Positions 25,610 through 38,334 of a DNA stretch of 64,000 nucleotides are shown piece after piece. A program made the position numbers and the translations under genes. The DNA lies in NCBI GenBank assembly GCA_009823395.1, contig CM020506.1, positions 20,757,001 to 20,821,000 of the forward strand, read 5' to 3'. How positions within the stretch are numbered: position 1 is the first letter of the stretch; each line of letters starts with the position of its first letter. The stretch comes from Thamnaconus septentrionalis (taxonomy: Eukaryota; Chordata; Actinopteri; Tetraodontiformes; Monacanthidae). Under the pieces are notes generated by a model, which had not been told where the DNA came from, made no database searches, and was given only the letters and a program-made list of their open reading frames with translations.

Positions 25610-26885
25610 GCATTACTTAAACACTACTAAATAACTAATTATCCCAAAAAACTAAAAAAAAATACTTGTACAGTTTGTATTACAATCTGGGTTTAGACAG
25701 AAAAATACTGAAAAACTCTCTAAAAGGCAGCATTTGAAAAAAGAAATTCAACAGAAATGATCACAGTCAGTTTCTATAAAAGCAGCTATCGCTGTGTGAT
25801 CATGTGATGATGAAGCGTGAGGGAATAATGCTGATGTTTTTGGATCTGGGTGACAGATGCTGATCTCCGGGACAAACACTCCACCCTGGCAGTGGAATCA
25901 AACAGTCCACACCTGATTTGCCTGCACCAAATGCAGTCGTAACAGTGACACATTTGCATTGAGCCTGATCCAATAATAGCTCCTTTGTGCAGAGACTCCG
26001 ATCCGTCGTTTGCGGTGTTAACTGATAAAGTGCACGTTGCGCGTCGCGCTGTCATAAGAAACTGTGACAGAACACTCGAGTTTCTTTGTTGTTGCCCACC
26101 TGCGTAGCTTCATCCCCCCCCCACTACTTTTTCTTGGCACTTGATTACTATTTGGTGAAGAAACCATTTTAAATATGAAACAGAGGTTAATTTGTTGCAC
26201 AGACCCAATGGGTTGCGCTAAGAGTTGGCCATCGTGTAAAAGCTAGAGCTATAAAAGCGTCAAATATTATTCTAAGGTTTTTATTTCTAATTCCAGACTA
26301 CAGAAAACAAATGATTTGTTTTATGGCTTTCTGCTAAAAATGCAGAAAAATGTTTTATCTTCCAAAAATACTTTTCCTGGAAAAGGGGGGAAATTCTATG
26401 TAGTTTCAGATGGGAGAACAACACAGCAGCTTGATTTGGTTGAATACATTCACTGTGCAAGAAAAAGTGTGGGATATTCAGCATTTTGCATGGAATTTCA
26501 CTATGCACCTCAAATGTGCAATAACCCCCAGATGGAAGCGCTTCTTTTCAGTGTTTCAGACTTACTGCCTAACAAGCAGTTCTCTGACCAAAGTGATGAA
26601 CCACAGAAATCACAAACAGAAGCGTCTGATCCATGAATCTGCAATTCAGCCTTCTCAGAGCAGAACCTCTTCATCATGCCGTTCACACTTTGACATCACG
26701 AGACCAAGATGACGCCTCATAATAAGGCCGTTCCTCATATGGACGCACGCTACTCACTAACAATGAGGGTTTTTCAACTTTAGGTCAATGAATATGTATA
26801 TTTATGCAGAACCAAGAGGTTTGGAACACACTCCAACACTCTCTCATTTCTGGAAGAGGATTGCTGTGTTGAAGTGCTCCTTTGC
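25607..26885. other. Intergenic, no gene recognised
   Basis: A 106-codon frame at 26316-26636 has no recognisable domain, splice partner or codon pattern, so I treat it as chance. No repeats of note. Confidence 0.45.
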
Positions 26886-26886
26886 C

Positions 26887-27207
26887 TTAAAGGTCCAGTG
26901 TGTAAAATTTTTAAGGAAGGGTTAGGGTTAATTTTGGTATTCAGGCCAGTGTCAGGAGGTGCAAGATGGCAACTAACTAGGAGCAAGACCCTTGTTGCTC
27001 TATGTGTATTCTCATATATATAAGAACCGATCAATTGGAAAGAAAACCAAATTACTTTCACTGTACTGCAAGTATACACTTTTATGAATGCATATATGGA
27101 CAGTATGTTGAGCTTTTACCAATATAAAAATAATAAATATTTTTTCCAGACTCTGTGGAATAAAAAAAACCAAAGATATCAATTGTCAGTGTTGAGTTTG
27201 AGCATAT
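26887..27207. mobile_element. Dispersed repeat, family starting AAAGGTCCAGTGTGTAA, copy 3
   Basis: Begins TTAAAGGTCCAGTGTGTAAAA. It contains GCAAGATGGCAACTAACTAGG and GTATTCTCATATATATAAGA, shared with the 22.5-kb copy, then the block shared with 22285-22500. The right terminal motif is deleted, but the flanking CCAGACTC and GTTGAGTTTGAGCA parts remain. Confidence 0.7.
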
Positions 27208-27510
27208 AAAGAGAAAGACTTGGACTTATTTGGCATAAAATCAGTTGTAATCTAGTGAGACTCTGTGTGTCTGTCCTCTTCTCATTCCCAGAGAAGACAA
27301 GGCCGCTTCATTGGCCTGAAGCATGTGCTGAATATTATTGCCGCTGTGATCGCTATCAAACTGCCTTTCTAATGCACTGCAGCCTCTGAGGGCACATTTT
27401 CTGCCCCCCCGCCATGACCTCCTGACCCGAGGTTTACCCCTGACCCAGGATGTGCGCTGCGGTCTGTTATGCTTACTGCAAGGGCTGCGAGTGCAACGCC
27501 ACAGAAGAAG

Positions 27511-27577
27511 TGGTGGAGGAAGAAGAAGGAGAAGGAGAAGGAGAAGAAGAAGAAGGAGGAGGAGGAGGAGGAGGGGA
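27511..27577. repeat. (GAA/GGA)n purine tract
   Basis: GAAGAAGGAGAAGG-type purine-only tract of about 65 bases. The poly-Leu and poly-Pro frames on the opposite strand come from it. Confidence 0.9.
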
Positions 27578-28640
27578 AAAGAGAAACGTAATGAATGATG
27601 AGGATCCCTGAACTCTAATCCACACGTCCACCACGGCGGCACCATCTCTCTCCCAGCGATACCCAGATCTCATTTCACTTCCAGGACTTTAGGACCTCGC
27701 TCTTCACACGCCTATCTCCCTCTGGCCGATTTGGGAGAATTATTCAAATGAAGGGGAAAAAACTTTGTCCGATAAAGACCCTCAGATGTTCTTTAAAGGA
27801 CCTTTGAAGGTTGCAGATGGAGAGGGGATTCCTCCAGAGTCGCTCCCTCATTAAGAATGATAATTGAGATCTGGATGTGTTTGATATACAGCATTAAACT
27901 AAAGGTCTGAGATGGTTAGCGAGGGGGGGAGAGCAGTTGAGCCCAGACTGGGAATAATTCCACTGTGGAATACCTTGTGAGCCGTTCAAATCGTCCGCCG
28001 CACATTTCAGTTACACACAGTTCGGCTTTTGCTGCACAATTGCATGGAATGTTAGACGTATTTAGCATTGGTTTCTTTAAAATAACATGAGTATCAATAT
28101 TATTGATTATTGTTGCTACGCTGACATTTGACTGGTGAGTATTTGCTCTGCTATGTGTAACTACTTTACACTTAAGCACATTATTATCGGTCTTTGTCTT
28201 TTAAAATCTCCTAGTTTTACGTTTTGAGTTTATAATTGTCGGTGGAAATATGTTGTGTCACAGTCATGTAATTAAGTTGTGTTGATCTATAGGCTTGGGC
28301 AGAGTTAACTTGAATAATTTCAAGAATGTCAATGGGTGTGTGTGTGTATGTTTCCTGCTGAAATATTTTTAAAAATTTGAGTGAAAATAAAACACAAACT
28401 GGAAAACAGGAGTAGAAGAAGACTACTTCCAATATGTCGAACCTACAAATCCAAACACAGCAATAATTTCAAATGCAACAATTGCAATAAACCATCAGTT
28501 CTTGCAATAGACTGACGCCACATCATATAAATGCCTGCATGAGATGGTAAACTCACAGAGGATGAAGAAGGAAAAGAAAGCAGAGTTGGATTTAATACTA
28601 ACAATTATCAGTGTGCCGGGATTGAAGTGTAGTATCAGTG
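27578..28640. other. Intergenic, possible conserved non-coding block
   Basis: 27720-27900 is free of simple repeats and has balanced composition with motifs such as ATTCAAATGA. No exon is recognised. Confidence 0.35.
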
Positions 28641-28689
28641 TGTTATCACACCATTCATGCTCCATTGCAGCAAAGCGTTGTGACCTCAC

Positions 28690-28775
28690 AATCGGAGGCA
28701 TATGGGCCAATCAGAGCTTGGAGGGCTGATAAAGGCCAATCAGAGAGCTACAAAGTGATAAGAGAGCAGATGATC
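28690..28775. promoter_or_regulatory. CCAAT/GATA motif cluster
   Basis: GGCCAATCAGAG occurs twice as a perfect direct repeat, with the CCAAT parts at 28707-28711 and 28736-28740. TGATAAAG at 28727-28734 lies between them and TGATAAGAG at 28756-28764 follows. These are NF-Y and GATA-factor consensus sites spaced about 20-30 bases apart. It may be an enhancer or a promoter of an unknown transcript; function is inferred only from motifs. Confidence 0.35.
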
Positions 28776-28998
28776 CGCATCGGGCCTCGGAGCAACGCAA
28801 ACCACATGCAAATACACACTCGCACATGTACGCACGCACGCACGCACACAAACACACACAGCGCAGTGTGACACAATACTGGACTGTTTTATTGAACACA
28901 GATTTTTGTCTTTGAAAAAATCTATATTTCAAAGACAATAATGTACTTAGTGAAGAAGTGGCATTTACTAAACCTTCCACTATTTATACTGTTTATTT

Positions 28999-29065
28999 TA
29001 TCCATCCATTTCATATAACTGCTGTTCCTGCATGCAACCTATATTGTCAAGGTGCATTGTCAAGT
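28999..29065. repeat. Fragment of CATCCATCCATTT-type teleost repeat
   Basis: ATCCATCCATTTCATATAACTG with a following CTGTTCCTG resembles the frequent fish motif CATCCATCCATTTTCTATAAC. Related fragments are at 34125-34174 and 50791-50830. Confidence 0.4.
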
Positions 29066-30191
29066 GTGAAAAATTTTCCTTCAGTCTCCAGCAAATTTGT
29101 AATTGTTAGCGACAATGAAAACGCAAAACAATAAACAATAAAACTTAACAATAAAACGTAAATTTACTAACACATGTAAACTTAAAGATCTAAGAGTTTC
29201 ATATTTTTTTTATTAATGTTAACGGTAAAAATGTAGCGGTAAATGTCTTCCTATTAAAATACAGAGCTACTGTACATTACACACACAGGCAAAACATGCT
29301 ACAAAAGACAACAAATAGAAGAAAAGACAACAGAAATAACACCATCAGCCGCGGTCTTGATTGCTTATGCTGTGGCTTTTTCGTGCGGCCGTGCAACACG
29401 ACTGTGTCAACATCCAGCCGGTGCCACGGAACGCTCTGGAGTCAAAAGGTCCGGCGTGAAAACAGGGTGGAGGGGAACATTTGTAAGCCCTTTCAAAAAA
29501 AACAAAAAAAAACCGAAAGCTCTGCGAGGAGGAGATCACAGGCTGAAATTACAACAGTGTGCGGCCGTGATGGAGGTGATAACAAGGCCCTGTGAACCTC
29601 ACATCACCCCGACTTTACTCCACCTTGAGCCCAGAGCGGGCCAGCGCAAGCCCCGCGCTCCTTTCAAAGGGGTCGGTGGCGGGTCAGCGAAAGGCCACGC
29701 AGAGAGGAGCGACGCAATCAGTGTTTCATCGAGAGCTTCGCATACTTCTTCTGTTTGGTTTCCAGAGTGGGAGAGGGTCCTTTTAAAATTAATTGCTTTT
29801 CCTGGCTTTTTGGCAATTGGAACTTTTTTTTTTTTTTTTTTTTTGACGGGCCGTGGGCGCGGGCCACCTGAAATGTGAGAGCTTCCATTTGAAAGAAAGA
29901 AAAGCGCAAAAAAAAAAAAAGTCGCCTTTTTTTCAGTATTTATCTGACCTGTCGTGCTCATCATAAAACAAATTACACTGTTGCCCAGTTGCTTTGACTC
30001 AACCTTCAAGGCCTTCAATTGACCACCTGGACTGACTGAGAACCTCCACAGACAACCAGCATTGTCTGTTTGTTTTATAACCTTCGAAAAGACCTGCATC
30101 ACTCGTAATAATGTTTTAACTTCACAGCGCGCTCTGTATTTTCCTTCTCCTGCTCATAGCTGCAAAGAGGTTGCAGCATTATTAGCTGTGT
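29066..30191. other. Intergenic with homopolymer runs
   Basis: A T-run at 29825-29844 and an A-run at about 29909-29921. The 173-codon frame across this stretch passes through the T-run (poly-Phe) and has no domain, so it is not called as a gene. Confidence 0.5.
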
Positions 30192-30236
30192 CATCCATCC
30201 ATCCATCCATCCATCCATCCATCCATCCATCCATCC
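30192..30236. repeat. (CATC)n microsatellite
   Basis: About eleven CATC units; the complement of the TGGA family of repeats seen at 5.8-6.2 kb. Confidence 0.93.
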
Positions 30237-30330
30237 AGAGGCCTCCAGCCACAAAACTATTGGCTACACAGAGGAGCCAGCATCATGCCGCTCATCCAAA
30301 ATGAAACTTGTATTTTCGGCATGACGCACA

Positions 30331-30332
30331 CG

Positions 30333-30371
<39 letters not shown>
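30331..30371. repeat. (CA)n microsatellite
   Basis: About 17-20 CA units after CGCACGCACG. Confidence 0.92.
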
Positions 30372-30374
<3 letters not shown>

Positions 30375-30559
30375 TATGTACATACGCCTATAAGCCTCAG
30401 AAGCGAGCGCGCGCATGGCTCACCTCCCTCTCACCCCTCTTCCCTGGGCGGGAGTCCATTTCCGTCTTCTAATACATAAATAAATACAGGGCCGCCGAGC
30501 GCCCCAGGACTGGAGCGGACGAGACAGAGGGTTGAAACGAGAGCAGAAGCAGGAGGAGG

Positions 30560-30633
30560 AGAAGAAGCAGAAGCAGAAGCAGAAGAAGAAGAAGAAGAAG
30601 AAGAAGAAGAAGAAGAAGAAGAAGAAGAAGAAG
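30560..30633. repeat. (GAA)n with CAG-containing lead-in
   Basis: GAAGCA repeats merge into about 14 pure GAA units (30590-30632). It is a purine-only tract of the Friedreich type, able to form triplexes. It creates poly-Lys and poly-Phe frames. Confidence 0.93.
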
Positions 30634-30663
30634 GAAGGAAAGAGCAACGGCGGGCAGACAGGG

Positions 30664-31270
30664 GCTGGGGTGGAGGTGGTGGAGGTGGGGGGGGGGGTCA
30701 GGCTGTTGTTGTAATTGTTTCCCAGCTCAGAGTAGAAGTGGAGTCCCGGCGGAGGTCGGACTCCACTCCGCTCCCAGACGTGAGAGGCAGGCGAGGCCTC
30801 AATCAAACAACATGAGCCTTCGGAACATGACCTGGCAAGTTCAGCAGGAAAAGAGGGGCGGGGGTGGCGGGCTGGGGTGGGGGTGGGGGTGGGGTTGGGT
30901 GAGTTGGTGTGAATTGATTGAATTACACCCTGCCAAAAACATGGTGTGGGGAGGTGGGGTTGGTGGGGGGGCCTGAGAGCGGAGCGGCTGACAGGCTCAC
31001 AACGACTCTGTAGGTCGATTAGCGGCGCTGTTGCGAGCCGCGTACTCCTCGCGCGGCTGCGCTCTGCCAGCGTCACCGCCAGTTACACATCACACATATC
31101 GTCGTCGCCGTCGCCGCCGCCGCGCTTAATGGAGTCCTCCAGAAAAAAAAAACAATGAGTGGAGGGGAAGCAATAAGGTTAATTAAGCCTGTTTTGTTTG
31201 GAGCAAATCTAATGGCGGGCGGGAGGGATGGAGTCGTGCCTACTCAGGGGTGGGGGGTGGGGGGTGGGGG
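30664..31270. repeat. G-rich tracts (GGGGTG)n
   Basis: Repeated GGGGTG lies at about 30872-30899 and again at 31249-31272, with a G-run near 30687-30697. The plus strand has many G3-G6 runs within short loops, a pattern compatible with G-quadruplexes. Confidence 0.75.
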
Positions 31271-31370
31271 GGGTGAGAGGGGGGAAAACGGGAGATTTTG
31301 AGCAAACACATCTGCATTTGTCTTCAAGGGATCGCACATTTCTTCCCCTGCTCTCGTCTCGACGTGGGTT

Positions 31371-31407
31371 TTTCTTCTTCTTCATCTTCTTCTTCTTCTT
31401 CTTCTTC
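31371..31407. repeat. (CTT)n microsatellite
   Basis: About ten CTT units. Confidence 0.9.
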
Positions 31408-32430
31408 AGAATAATAGCTCAAAGCCCCAAAAATAATTAAGCCTCCCAATTTATTCATGTAATTTAAAATGACTGTTTGCACAAAAAGTATTTAATGGGT
31501 CAGGGAGATGTTTTCTTTTCTTTTTTTTGTTGCGCCTCTCTCTTCTTCTCTGTCTCCTAAATTCCGGCTTGGAACGTTGTTTAGTCGCCGTATCTCCCGC
31601 GAATCTGACGTTACCTGAGCATCACGAACTGAACCAGAGCCCCATCCACTTTGTTTGCAGCAACCGGAATTCAAAATGACTGGCGAGTTTATCTAAAGAA
31701 AGACTAATTACCAAAAAAACAAAAACAAACAAAAATCCTATTTCTCTTGGGTGATGTTGTCATAAGGCAACACTTTGTTGCTCTGATCTGACAGTTTTGT
31801 TTTTTTTGTTTGCGTATTTTTTTCCCACAGCGGGGCCATTTGCCTACTCACCGCAACTGTGGCCACAACAAAGGCGAAATGCTCTGTGGCCTCTTTGTAC
31901 AGCGGCAGCAGCGGCAGCAGCAACGTAGGAGGCGCGACATCCACGAAAGCTGTCGCTCTTGGCGAAAAGCGTGACAGCCTGCGAGAGGAGAGTGCGTCTT
32001 CAGTGGGGGGGGGCGGGTTGCAAGCACTCCTTTGGAACCGGCGCTAAATAAAGACCACACGCAATAGCAGTCGAAGTTGCATACGGCTGTGTGCGTTTTG
32101 CATAGATTTGCATGGGCCTGTTTTTTTTTTTTTTTTTTGCAGCGATGAAGGCCGTGTTGTTCCGAATGAAATGTCTCACAGGTTGGTCAAAACGTTTTGG
32201 GGTGAAATATATGCGGGGTCGGGGGGAGGTATTCAGAGAGGGTTGGGTTCGGCACTGAATGGCAAAAAAATGTACACGGCAAAATGAAAGCCAGTTGAGC
32301 AACAGTTATAAAAAAAAATAACTGGGCCATACAAACATTTTTTTTTTTTTTTTTTTTTTGGTCCAATGAGATTCTGGAAAAATCCAGCGGCGCATTCATC
32401 TCCAAATCTCCAGCATCAGCAGAGATATAT
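31408..32430. other. Intergenic with T-runs
   Basis: T-runs at about 32121-32138 and 32338-32359; a GGCAGC repeat near 31900-31922. No gene is recognised. Confidence 0.5.
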
Positions 32431-32600
32431 TGGGGGGTGAATGCAATTACTCCATGACCACTTAGTTCAGGCTGTCACTGCTAAGGTCACATGAATAAGC
32501 CTCCATATTTGTCTCTAATTGAGCCACTAATCTGGAAGATCTAAGAGGCCGAATCAATCCTCTATTCTGCGCCTATTGATCTCATCTCCATCTACCAGTT
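32430..32600. promoter_or_regulatory. Candidate conserved non-coding element
   Basis: About 170 bases without simple repeats, balanced in composition, with homeodomain-like cores (TCTAATTGAG near 32514) and a TGCAATTA box at 32442-32449. It stands between microsatellite-rich segments. Conservation is presumed from appearance and not demonstrated. Confidence 0.25.
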
Positions 32601-32619
32601 TCACTCGGGGCTCTCTTGC

Positions 32620-32667
<48 letters not shown>
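32620..32667. repeat. (CA)n microsatellite
   Basis: About 24 CA units. Confidence 0.93.
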
Positions 32668-32669
<2 letters not shown>

Positions 32670-33513
32670 CTTTGGAGTAAAGGATACTGGAGATGTCTGT
32701 CAGATTTTACATTTACTGCCTATTTAAAACAGCTTCAGATTTTGTCAAAGACGCACACGCACAATGGCCTCCATCATCTCCCTGCAGACGAGCCAAACCC
32801 CCAAAAAAAAGAGAGCGCGAGGCGCCCCGGTGGTTGCGGTTCACATCGGGAGGCTGTCAGTCCGCCTAGCTGCAGCAGCCCCGAGTCGACTGCGCCGTCC
32901 TAATGGCGGCCTTATCTCGACAGCAGGCTTAATGACGGCTGTTCAAAAGGCTGCTTCTCCAGGTGGGAGTTTTGTCATTAAGTCTCAATATTACACTTCG
33001 ACTAAGCACAATAACAATAACCATATGGTCTGAGCTCAGAGCCCCGAGGCCTCGGACCGACGGATCAAAGTGGTGGAATCTGACTGTTGAACGTCTACGT
33101 GTGTTCCGTCCTCTCAGTCACGTCGCAGGAGCCGATTCCCGCACGGACGGGACGCTAAGGTCGGCTTCGCTCACCAGGCTGCCGGCATTGTTTTTACAAG
33201 GCGTTCAAGTTAATGAAATTACCATCCTCTATAACCCCCCCCTACCATTGATGAGTTCTGGGAGGTAAAACACAGCTGACGGCAAAGTCACGTGCGAGCT
33301 CGACAGCATACCAACATTACAAATGAGTTTACTGGAAAGGGTTTTTAATAAAAGGAATACGTGGATGGAGGAAGGTAAAGGGAAAATATTCCGTGGAGAA
33401 AAAATGTTGATTTTTAGAAGTTTTCCCCGTCGTTGCGTGAGCAGCATGGACCTCTCTGTCATCTCCACATCCAAACGGAGGGAGGGGTGGCAGGAGATCA
33501 GAAAAAGCTGTGG

Positions 33514-33515
<2 letters not shown>
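32668..33515. other. Intergenic, no gene recognised
   Basis: Mixed, moderately CpG-rich unique sequence; no exon or transposon end is seen. Confidence 0.45.

Positions 33516-33565
<50 letters not shown>
33516..33565. repeat. (GT)n microsatellite
   Basis: About 24 GT units followed by GAGAGAGAGA. A further short GT run is at 33706-33724. Confidence 0.93.
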
Positions 33566-34046
33566 TGTGTCGAGAGAGAGAGAGAGGTTATTAGAGTAGA
33601 ACACTGAACACTGCCCTTGGAATAATTCTCTCAAGAGTATAATACAAAGGAAGGCCAGTGACATTTGAATATATGAAGCAGACTTGACTGCTCATAAAGC
33701 ACCAGCGTGTGTGTGTGTGTGTGTGCGTGCACGCACGTACACGCATCGTTTGTCAATGACAGCTTTTGTCAAACACGTCAGAATAAAATGAGTAATGGTC
33801 TAACAGATGAGCTGCTGTAACTGAAGAGGCATTTTTGAAATGGTTTTACTTTGGAAAAAAAAAAAAAAAAAGCAAAGTTGTGCTGCGAACAGCCTCTACG
33901 TGTGAATTAAATATATTATTGTCATGTAATGGTAACACTATGTTATGCAACAGTTATTTATTTATTTAGCATTTAAATTACACATGTGAGAAATATCTTG
34001 ATTAGATGGCCTGAGCTGAAAATTAGCCAGAGGATGGAATATATAT

Positions 34047-34511
<465 letters not shown>

Positions 34512-35067
34512 GTAGCTTATTGGTTTCTTGTGTAAACAAATTTGTCAATTGTTATCAGTCTTTGAGGAGAGATAATCCATTCTAATGTGAAATTCCAAAT
34601 ATAAATAGTTGACAAAATACTTTATGAGATGGGTCTCAATTTGAAGCCAGTTTCCATTGCACTGCATTGCTTGTTAATGGGATAAATATGAGCTCTTGGA
34701 ACAAACTTGGATGAAACAAACCCCGCCCCCGGGTCGCTTCGTGTGAAATGACCCTGACGTCTGTCGGTCTGGTCGGCCTGAGGTCACTTCAGATCAGCCG
34801 TGGTTGTATTACGGGATCGGCGCAGGGAGAGATGGGTGCACGTGGAGAGCAGTCTGGGACCTAGCGTGGCCGCGCCGGGTGTGTTTACATGAAAGTCTGG
34901 TCAAAGCCAAGTCACTGCTGCAAAAACATACATTGCAAAACAGAAACACAGTGTCTGCTGGTGCTAAATATAAATACGTCTGCTCTCTGGGGTCGCGGAT
35001 GAGGGACCGTCCTCATTGTTTCATTACTGTGTTTACAGAAAACAATCACTTCTGACAGCGATGTGGT

Positions 35068-35130
35068 TTCAAGGCCCAGTCTGTGAGATTTAGCACCATC
35101 TAATGGTGGGCGAGCATATTGTAGACGGTA
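35068..35130. mobile_element. Dispersed repeat fragment, family AAGGTCCAGTGTGTAA
   Basis: CAAGGCCCAGTCTGTGAGATTT followed by CACCATCTAATGGTGGGCGAGC resembles the 5' end of the family seen at 22.3 and 26.9 kb in its usual fish form (TTTAGTGACATCTAGTGGTGA). Only the first 60-odd bases are recognisable. Confidence 0.5.
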
Positions 35131-36360
35131 TTAACCTCACATTGAGTGTAATGTGATTGACATTCGGGGCTACATTAAATATGTGATGGAGAAATATGAA
35201 ATAAATCCTTGGAAAAAAAAAAATCAATATCAGTTATTTTTATTGACAAAGGAAATTTGTCAAATTTATCATTATTTGTGATGATAACTAAAAAATATTT
35301 GTCTGTGTTTATAACGTCTGATGGAATAAAATGGAATAGATGTTTCACATATATATAAGATAATATTTTTCTATTTAGCAACTGGAGGAAAAAGTCAAAA
35401 GATAAACTGCTTGTCAACTTCTGTGCATTTTTTACTCGTTTTTTTTTTTTTGGTATCATTTCAGATTAAACCACTTACAGATTGAACACAAGACAGCGAT
35501 GGGCAAGTGAGTGATGGAGACGCGATAAGCTCAGTTCCCTCTCGTCTACTTTCATCTGACAGAGGATTTAAAAGCTGGAGCAGGAAAACGCAAAACGATG
35601 CAAAGCAGAAAACCAGCCGGTGCCTTTAGGATGGCGGTTGTGTATCGCAACATTTCTGGTCATTCAAAGCCCACTTCAAGCTTACGGGTCCCTCTTCCGT
35701 CGCCTTTTACCGTCGTGCTTGAGCTGTCGCAGTGAAATATGTGTGTTCTACTTCCGGAGAATTCCTTCTTCCTCTGGCTGTGGATTTGTTTTGGCTACTC
35801 GGCTGCGTCCAAACAGGGGCCTCGGCTCTTCATCGCCCCTCATCACTGCTCACTTCACCGTCTGGGTCACGTACATCAAAAGGTCCTCGATGCACCTATT
35901 GTCGCTGTGTGCTGGCTGATAAAACAACTCCTCATCCGTAAATTCGGCGCGGCTTTCCATGCTATCTCCTTATCTGCCTTCGACCAGCCTGTACTTGCAC
36001 AGCTGAGGCTCCTTGCTGAAGCAGACAAACTGGCAGAGAAGAAGTGGCAGACTGGAGAAAATACAACGCCAGAGAGGAACTTAACAGCGTGGAGGCTGCA
36101 ACTTAGCATTAATACGGTGTGTGTGTGAGTGTGCGCGCGCGCGTGTGTGTGTGTGACAGGAATAGATCCAGTTACATCCCTAAACTGACCATCTGAGCAA
36201 ATCGGAAGCATTCAGGGCTGCCAAGCCCGTTCCCAGATATTGCTGATGAAATAACAGAACCATGATAATCGAAGCAACATTTCCATTTATGAAATCCAAC
36301 TCACAGACAGGCCTACCATTGGGAATGTCGCCTTCCCCAACTCCCTCCCACCCCCGCCAC
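35131..36360. other. Intergenic, no gene recognised
   Basis: Overlapping short frames at 35620-36128 lack domains and splice structure. A GT/GC alternation is at about 36117-36156. Confidence 0.45.
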
Positions 36361-36361
36361 C

Positions 36362-36362
<1 letters not shown>

Positions 36363-36397
<35 letters not shown>
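36363..36397. repeat. (CA)n microsatellite
   Basis: About 16 CA units after a C-rich stretch. Confidence 0.92.
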
Positions 36398-36398
<1 letters not shown>

Positions 36399-36773
36399 AA
36401 ATCATTCCCAAACAGTCTGGCTGACTCCTGCACCCCATGCAAAATGCAGAGAGGGGGAAATGGGGAAAGGAGAAAAATAAATAAACCCTCAATTTTAACG
36501 GCTCATTTCCGTGGGACACTACCCTGAAGCTTCTGGCCTGACATCAGTGAAGAGACAAACTCCCAACCCCAATCCCCCATTAAATCTCCCCATCCACACA
36601 CATACTATGAGCACGCATGAGAGCCACAAGTATGTCTAATCAGATTTCTTTATTTTTTTTTTTTTTATTTTTTTACCACGGTGCTCCACTGCAGAGAGCT
36701 TGCAGAATGCGAAGACCGCAGCGGGACGGGGCAGGTGAGGCTATTACTTATTTATATCCTCGGTCGGGTGCGC

Positions 36774-36775
<2 letters not shown>

Positions 36776-36812
<37 letters not shown>
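36776..36812. repeat. (GT)n microsatellite
   Basis: About 18 GT units after CGCGCG. Confidence 0.92.
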
Positions 36813-36816
<4 letters not shown>

Positions 36817-37941
36817 AATTACCTGCGAGAGGAGATAAACCGAGTGTCCTGAAAAACACGAGCACGATAAGAAGCAGAAGCGATGCTTCATTAACAAACG
36901 TAGCATCCTCTAAACTTTGAATCCAGTCCACCCAAGTCTGAGACTTTAGCCCAATTAAAGTAGCAGCATAAGTCTTTTTAGGATGAGGAATACTGAAATG
37001 GGCTGATTTTAGTTCATTACATTGTTTGTTTGTGTAATATACCAGCCAAACAACACACTTGAAAAACCACATAGAAATAGTTGGTTCTGTCATTAATCAG
37101 GATTTATTAAGCTAACCGTCTTTGTTGTCTTGTTTTGTGAAAAGAAACACTTGAAACTAAAACTTGTCGGGCTATTGAAATGATTATTTATCAAAAATGA
37201 TGACATGAGAAAGATGTTAAACTATAGAGTATGATGTCATTTTGTAATTGAGTACTTCACGATATTTTGCAGCTAGCATCGCTTCAGCGCAGTTGCTAAC
37301 TGGGAGCCCTACGGGGCAAAAACAGTACATTCGAGGCGTTGTACGCTTGTTTAGAAACCAAAAACAGTTACCCATACCGAAAAATGATGGCATGAATCTT
37401 ATGACCCAAGTGACTCACAAAGCCAAGGGGACAACCATAAATCTTCGTCTGTGCAGTGGTCATTTTCTCATTTTTCGAGAATTGTTCAGAAATGCTATTT
37501 CAACCTCAGCACGTCCAGTATAAGGAGAACCAGTCTCCCACTAGCGTCGGAAGCGTTCTCATCCTTTAAATGTGCACACGCTCGGGGTTTGCTGGGGAAG
37601 CTACAAACGTGTCGGCCCGCGTCTGCCGAGAAGGAGAGAGAGAAAGAGAGAGAGAGCCACAAAACACCAAGTCTGTTAATAATAAGTGACGCAGATGGAA
37701 ACGGCGAAATAAATGTCGGTTTCTCCGAACGCGTGACAGTTCAGCGCCGCGTGTCGCTCAAGCGCAGCTCCAGACACAGATGTGCGGTCGGACAAAGAAG
37801 CAAAATGCGGCCTTATCGGCCGTGTATCTGCCGCTCGGTGTCATCCTCCGATGGCCTCCTTTGTCTCGCCGCCCCTTCTTGCAGACGTGTGGTGGGTGCA
37901 CACATACGCGCACCTGATGGTTAATATGCAATGTGGGGGTA

Positions 37942-37976
<35 letters not shown>

Positions 37977-38330
37977 GATGGCTGGAAGGCGCACAAAGGG
38001 GAGAAAAGGCTGATGGGTATCTATCGGGGACGGTAAACACAGCCTGAATTAACCTATCAGAGTGCTGACAATGTTGAGGCATGACCAGGGAGCAGATGAG
38101 GAGAGACAACAGTGCATAGACGCACGACACAAACACGTATGGGAATAATTTACACCCTCATCAGGCCATGGGGGTGTTCAGGGTGCGTGGAATTCTGCAG
38201 CTTCGAGCCATGGCGCAAGATGCTAGGCGCGAGTCAAAGGTATATTGTTTTACAGAGTGCTTATGCATGCATGTGTGTATTAAGAGTGTGCAGTGTGCGA
38301 ACCCCAGTGTCAATCAAGGCACTTTCTAAT
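36813..38330. other. Intergenic with (GA)n tract
   Basis: A GA run is at about 37946-37974. No exon is recognised in the CpG-containing sequence at 37.5-37.9 kb. Confidence 0.45.
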
Positions 38331-38334
38331 TAAG

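Noticed and set aside
29357..30102. Two overlapping frames of about 170 codons
   Set aside because: Both cross a T/A homopolymer and show no protein family signature.
30420..31076. 218-codon minus-strand frame with poly-Phe and Pro-rich parts
   Set aside because: Runs through the GAA tract and G-rich repeats; no recognisable domain or splice sites.
35620..36128. Three overlapping frames of 69-129 codons
   Set aside because: Mutually exclusive frames without domains or splice structure.
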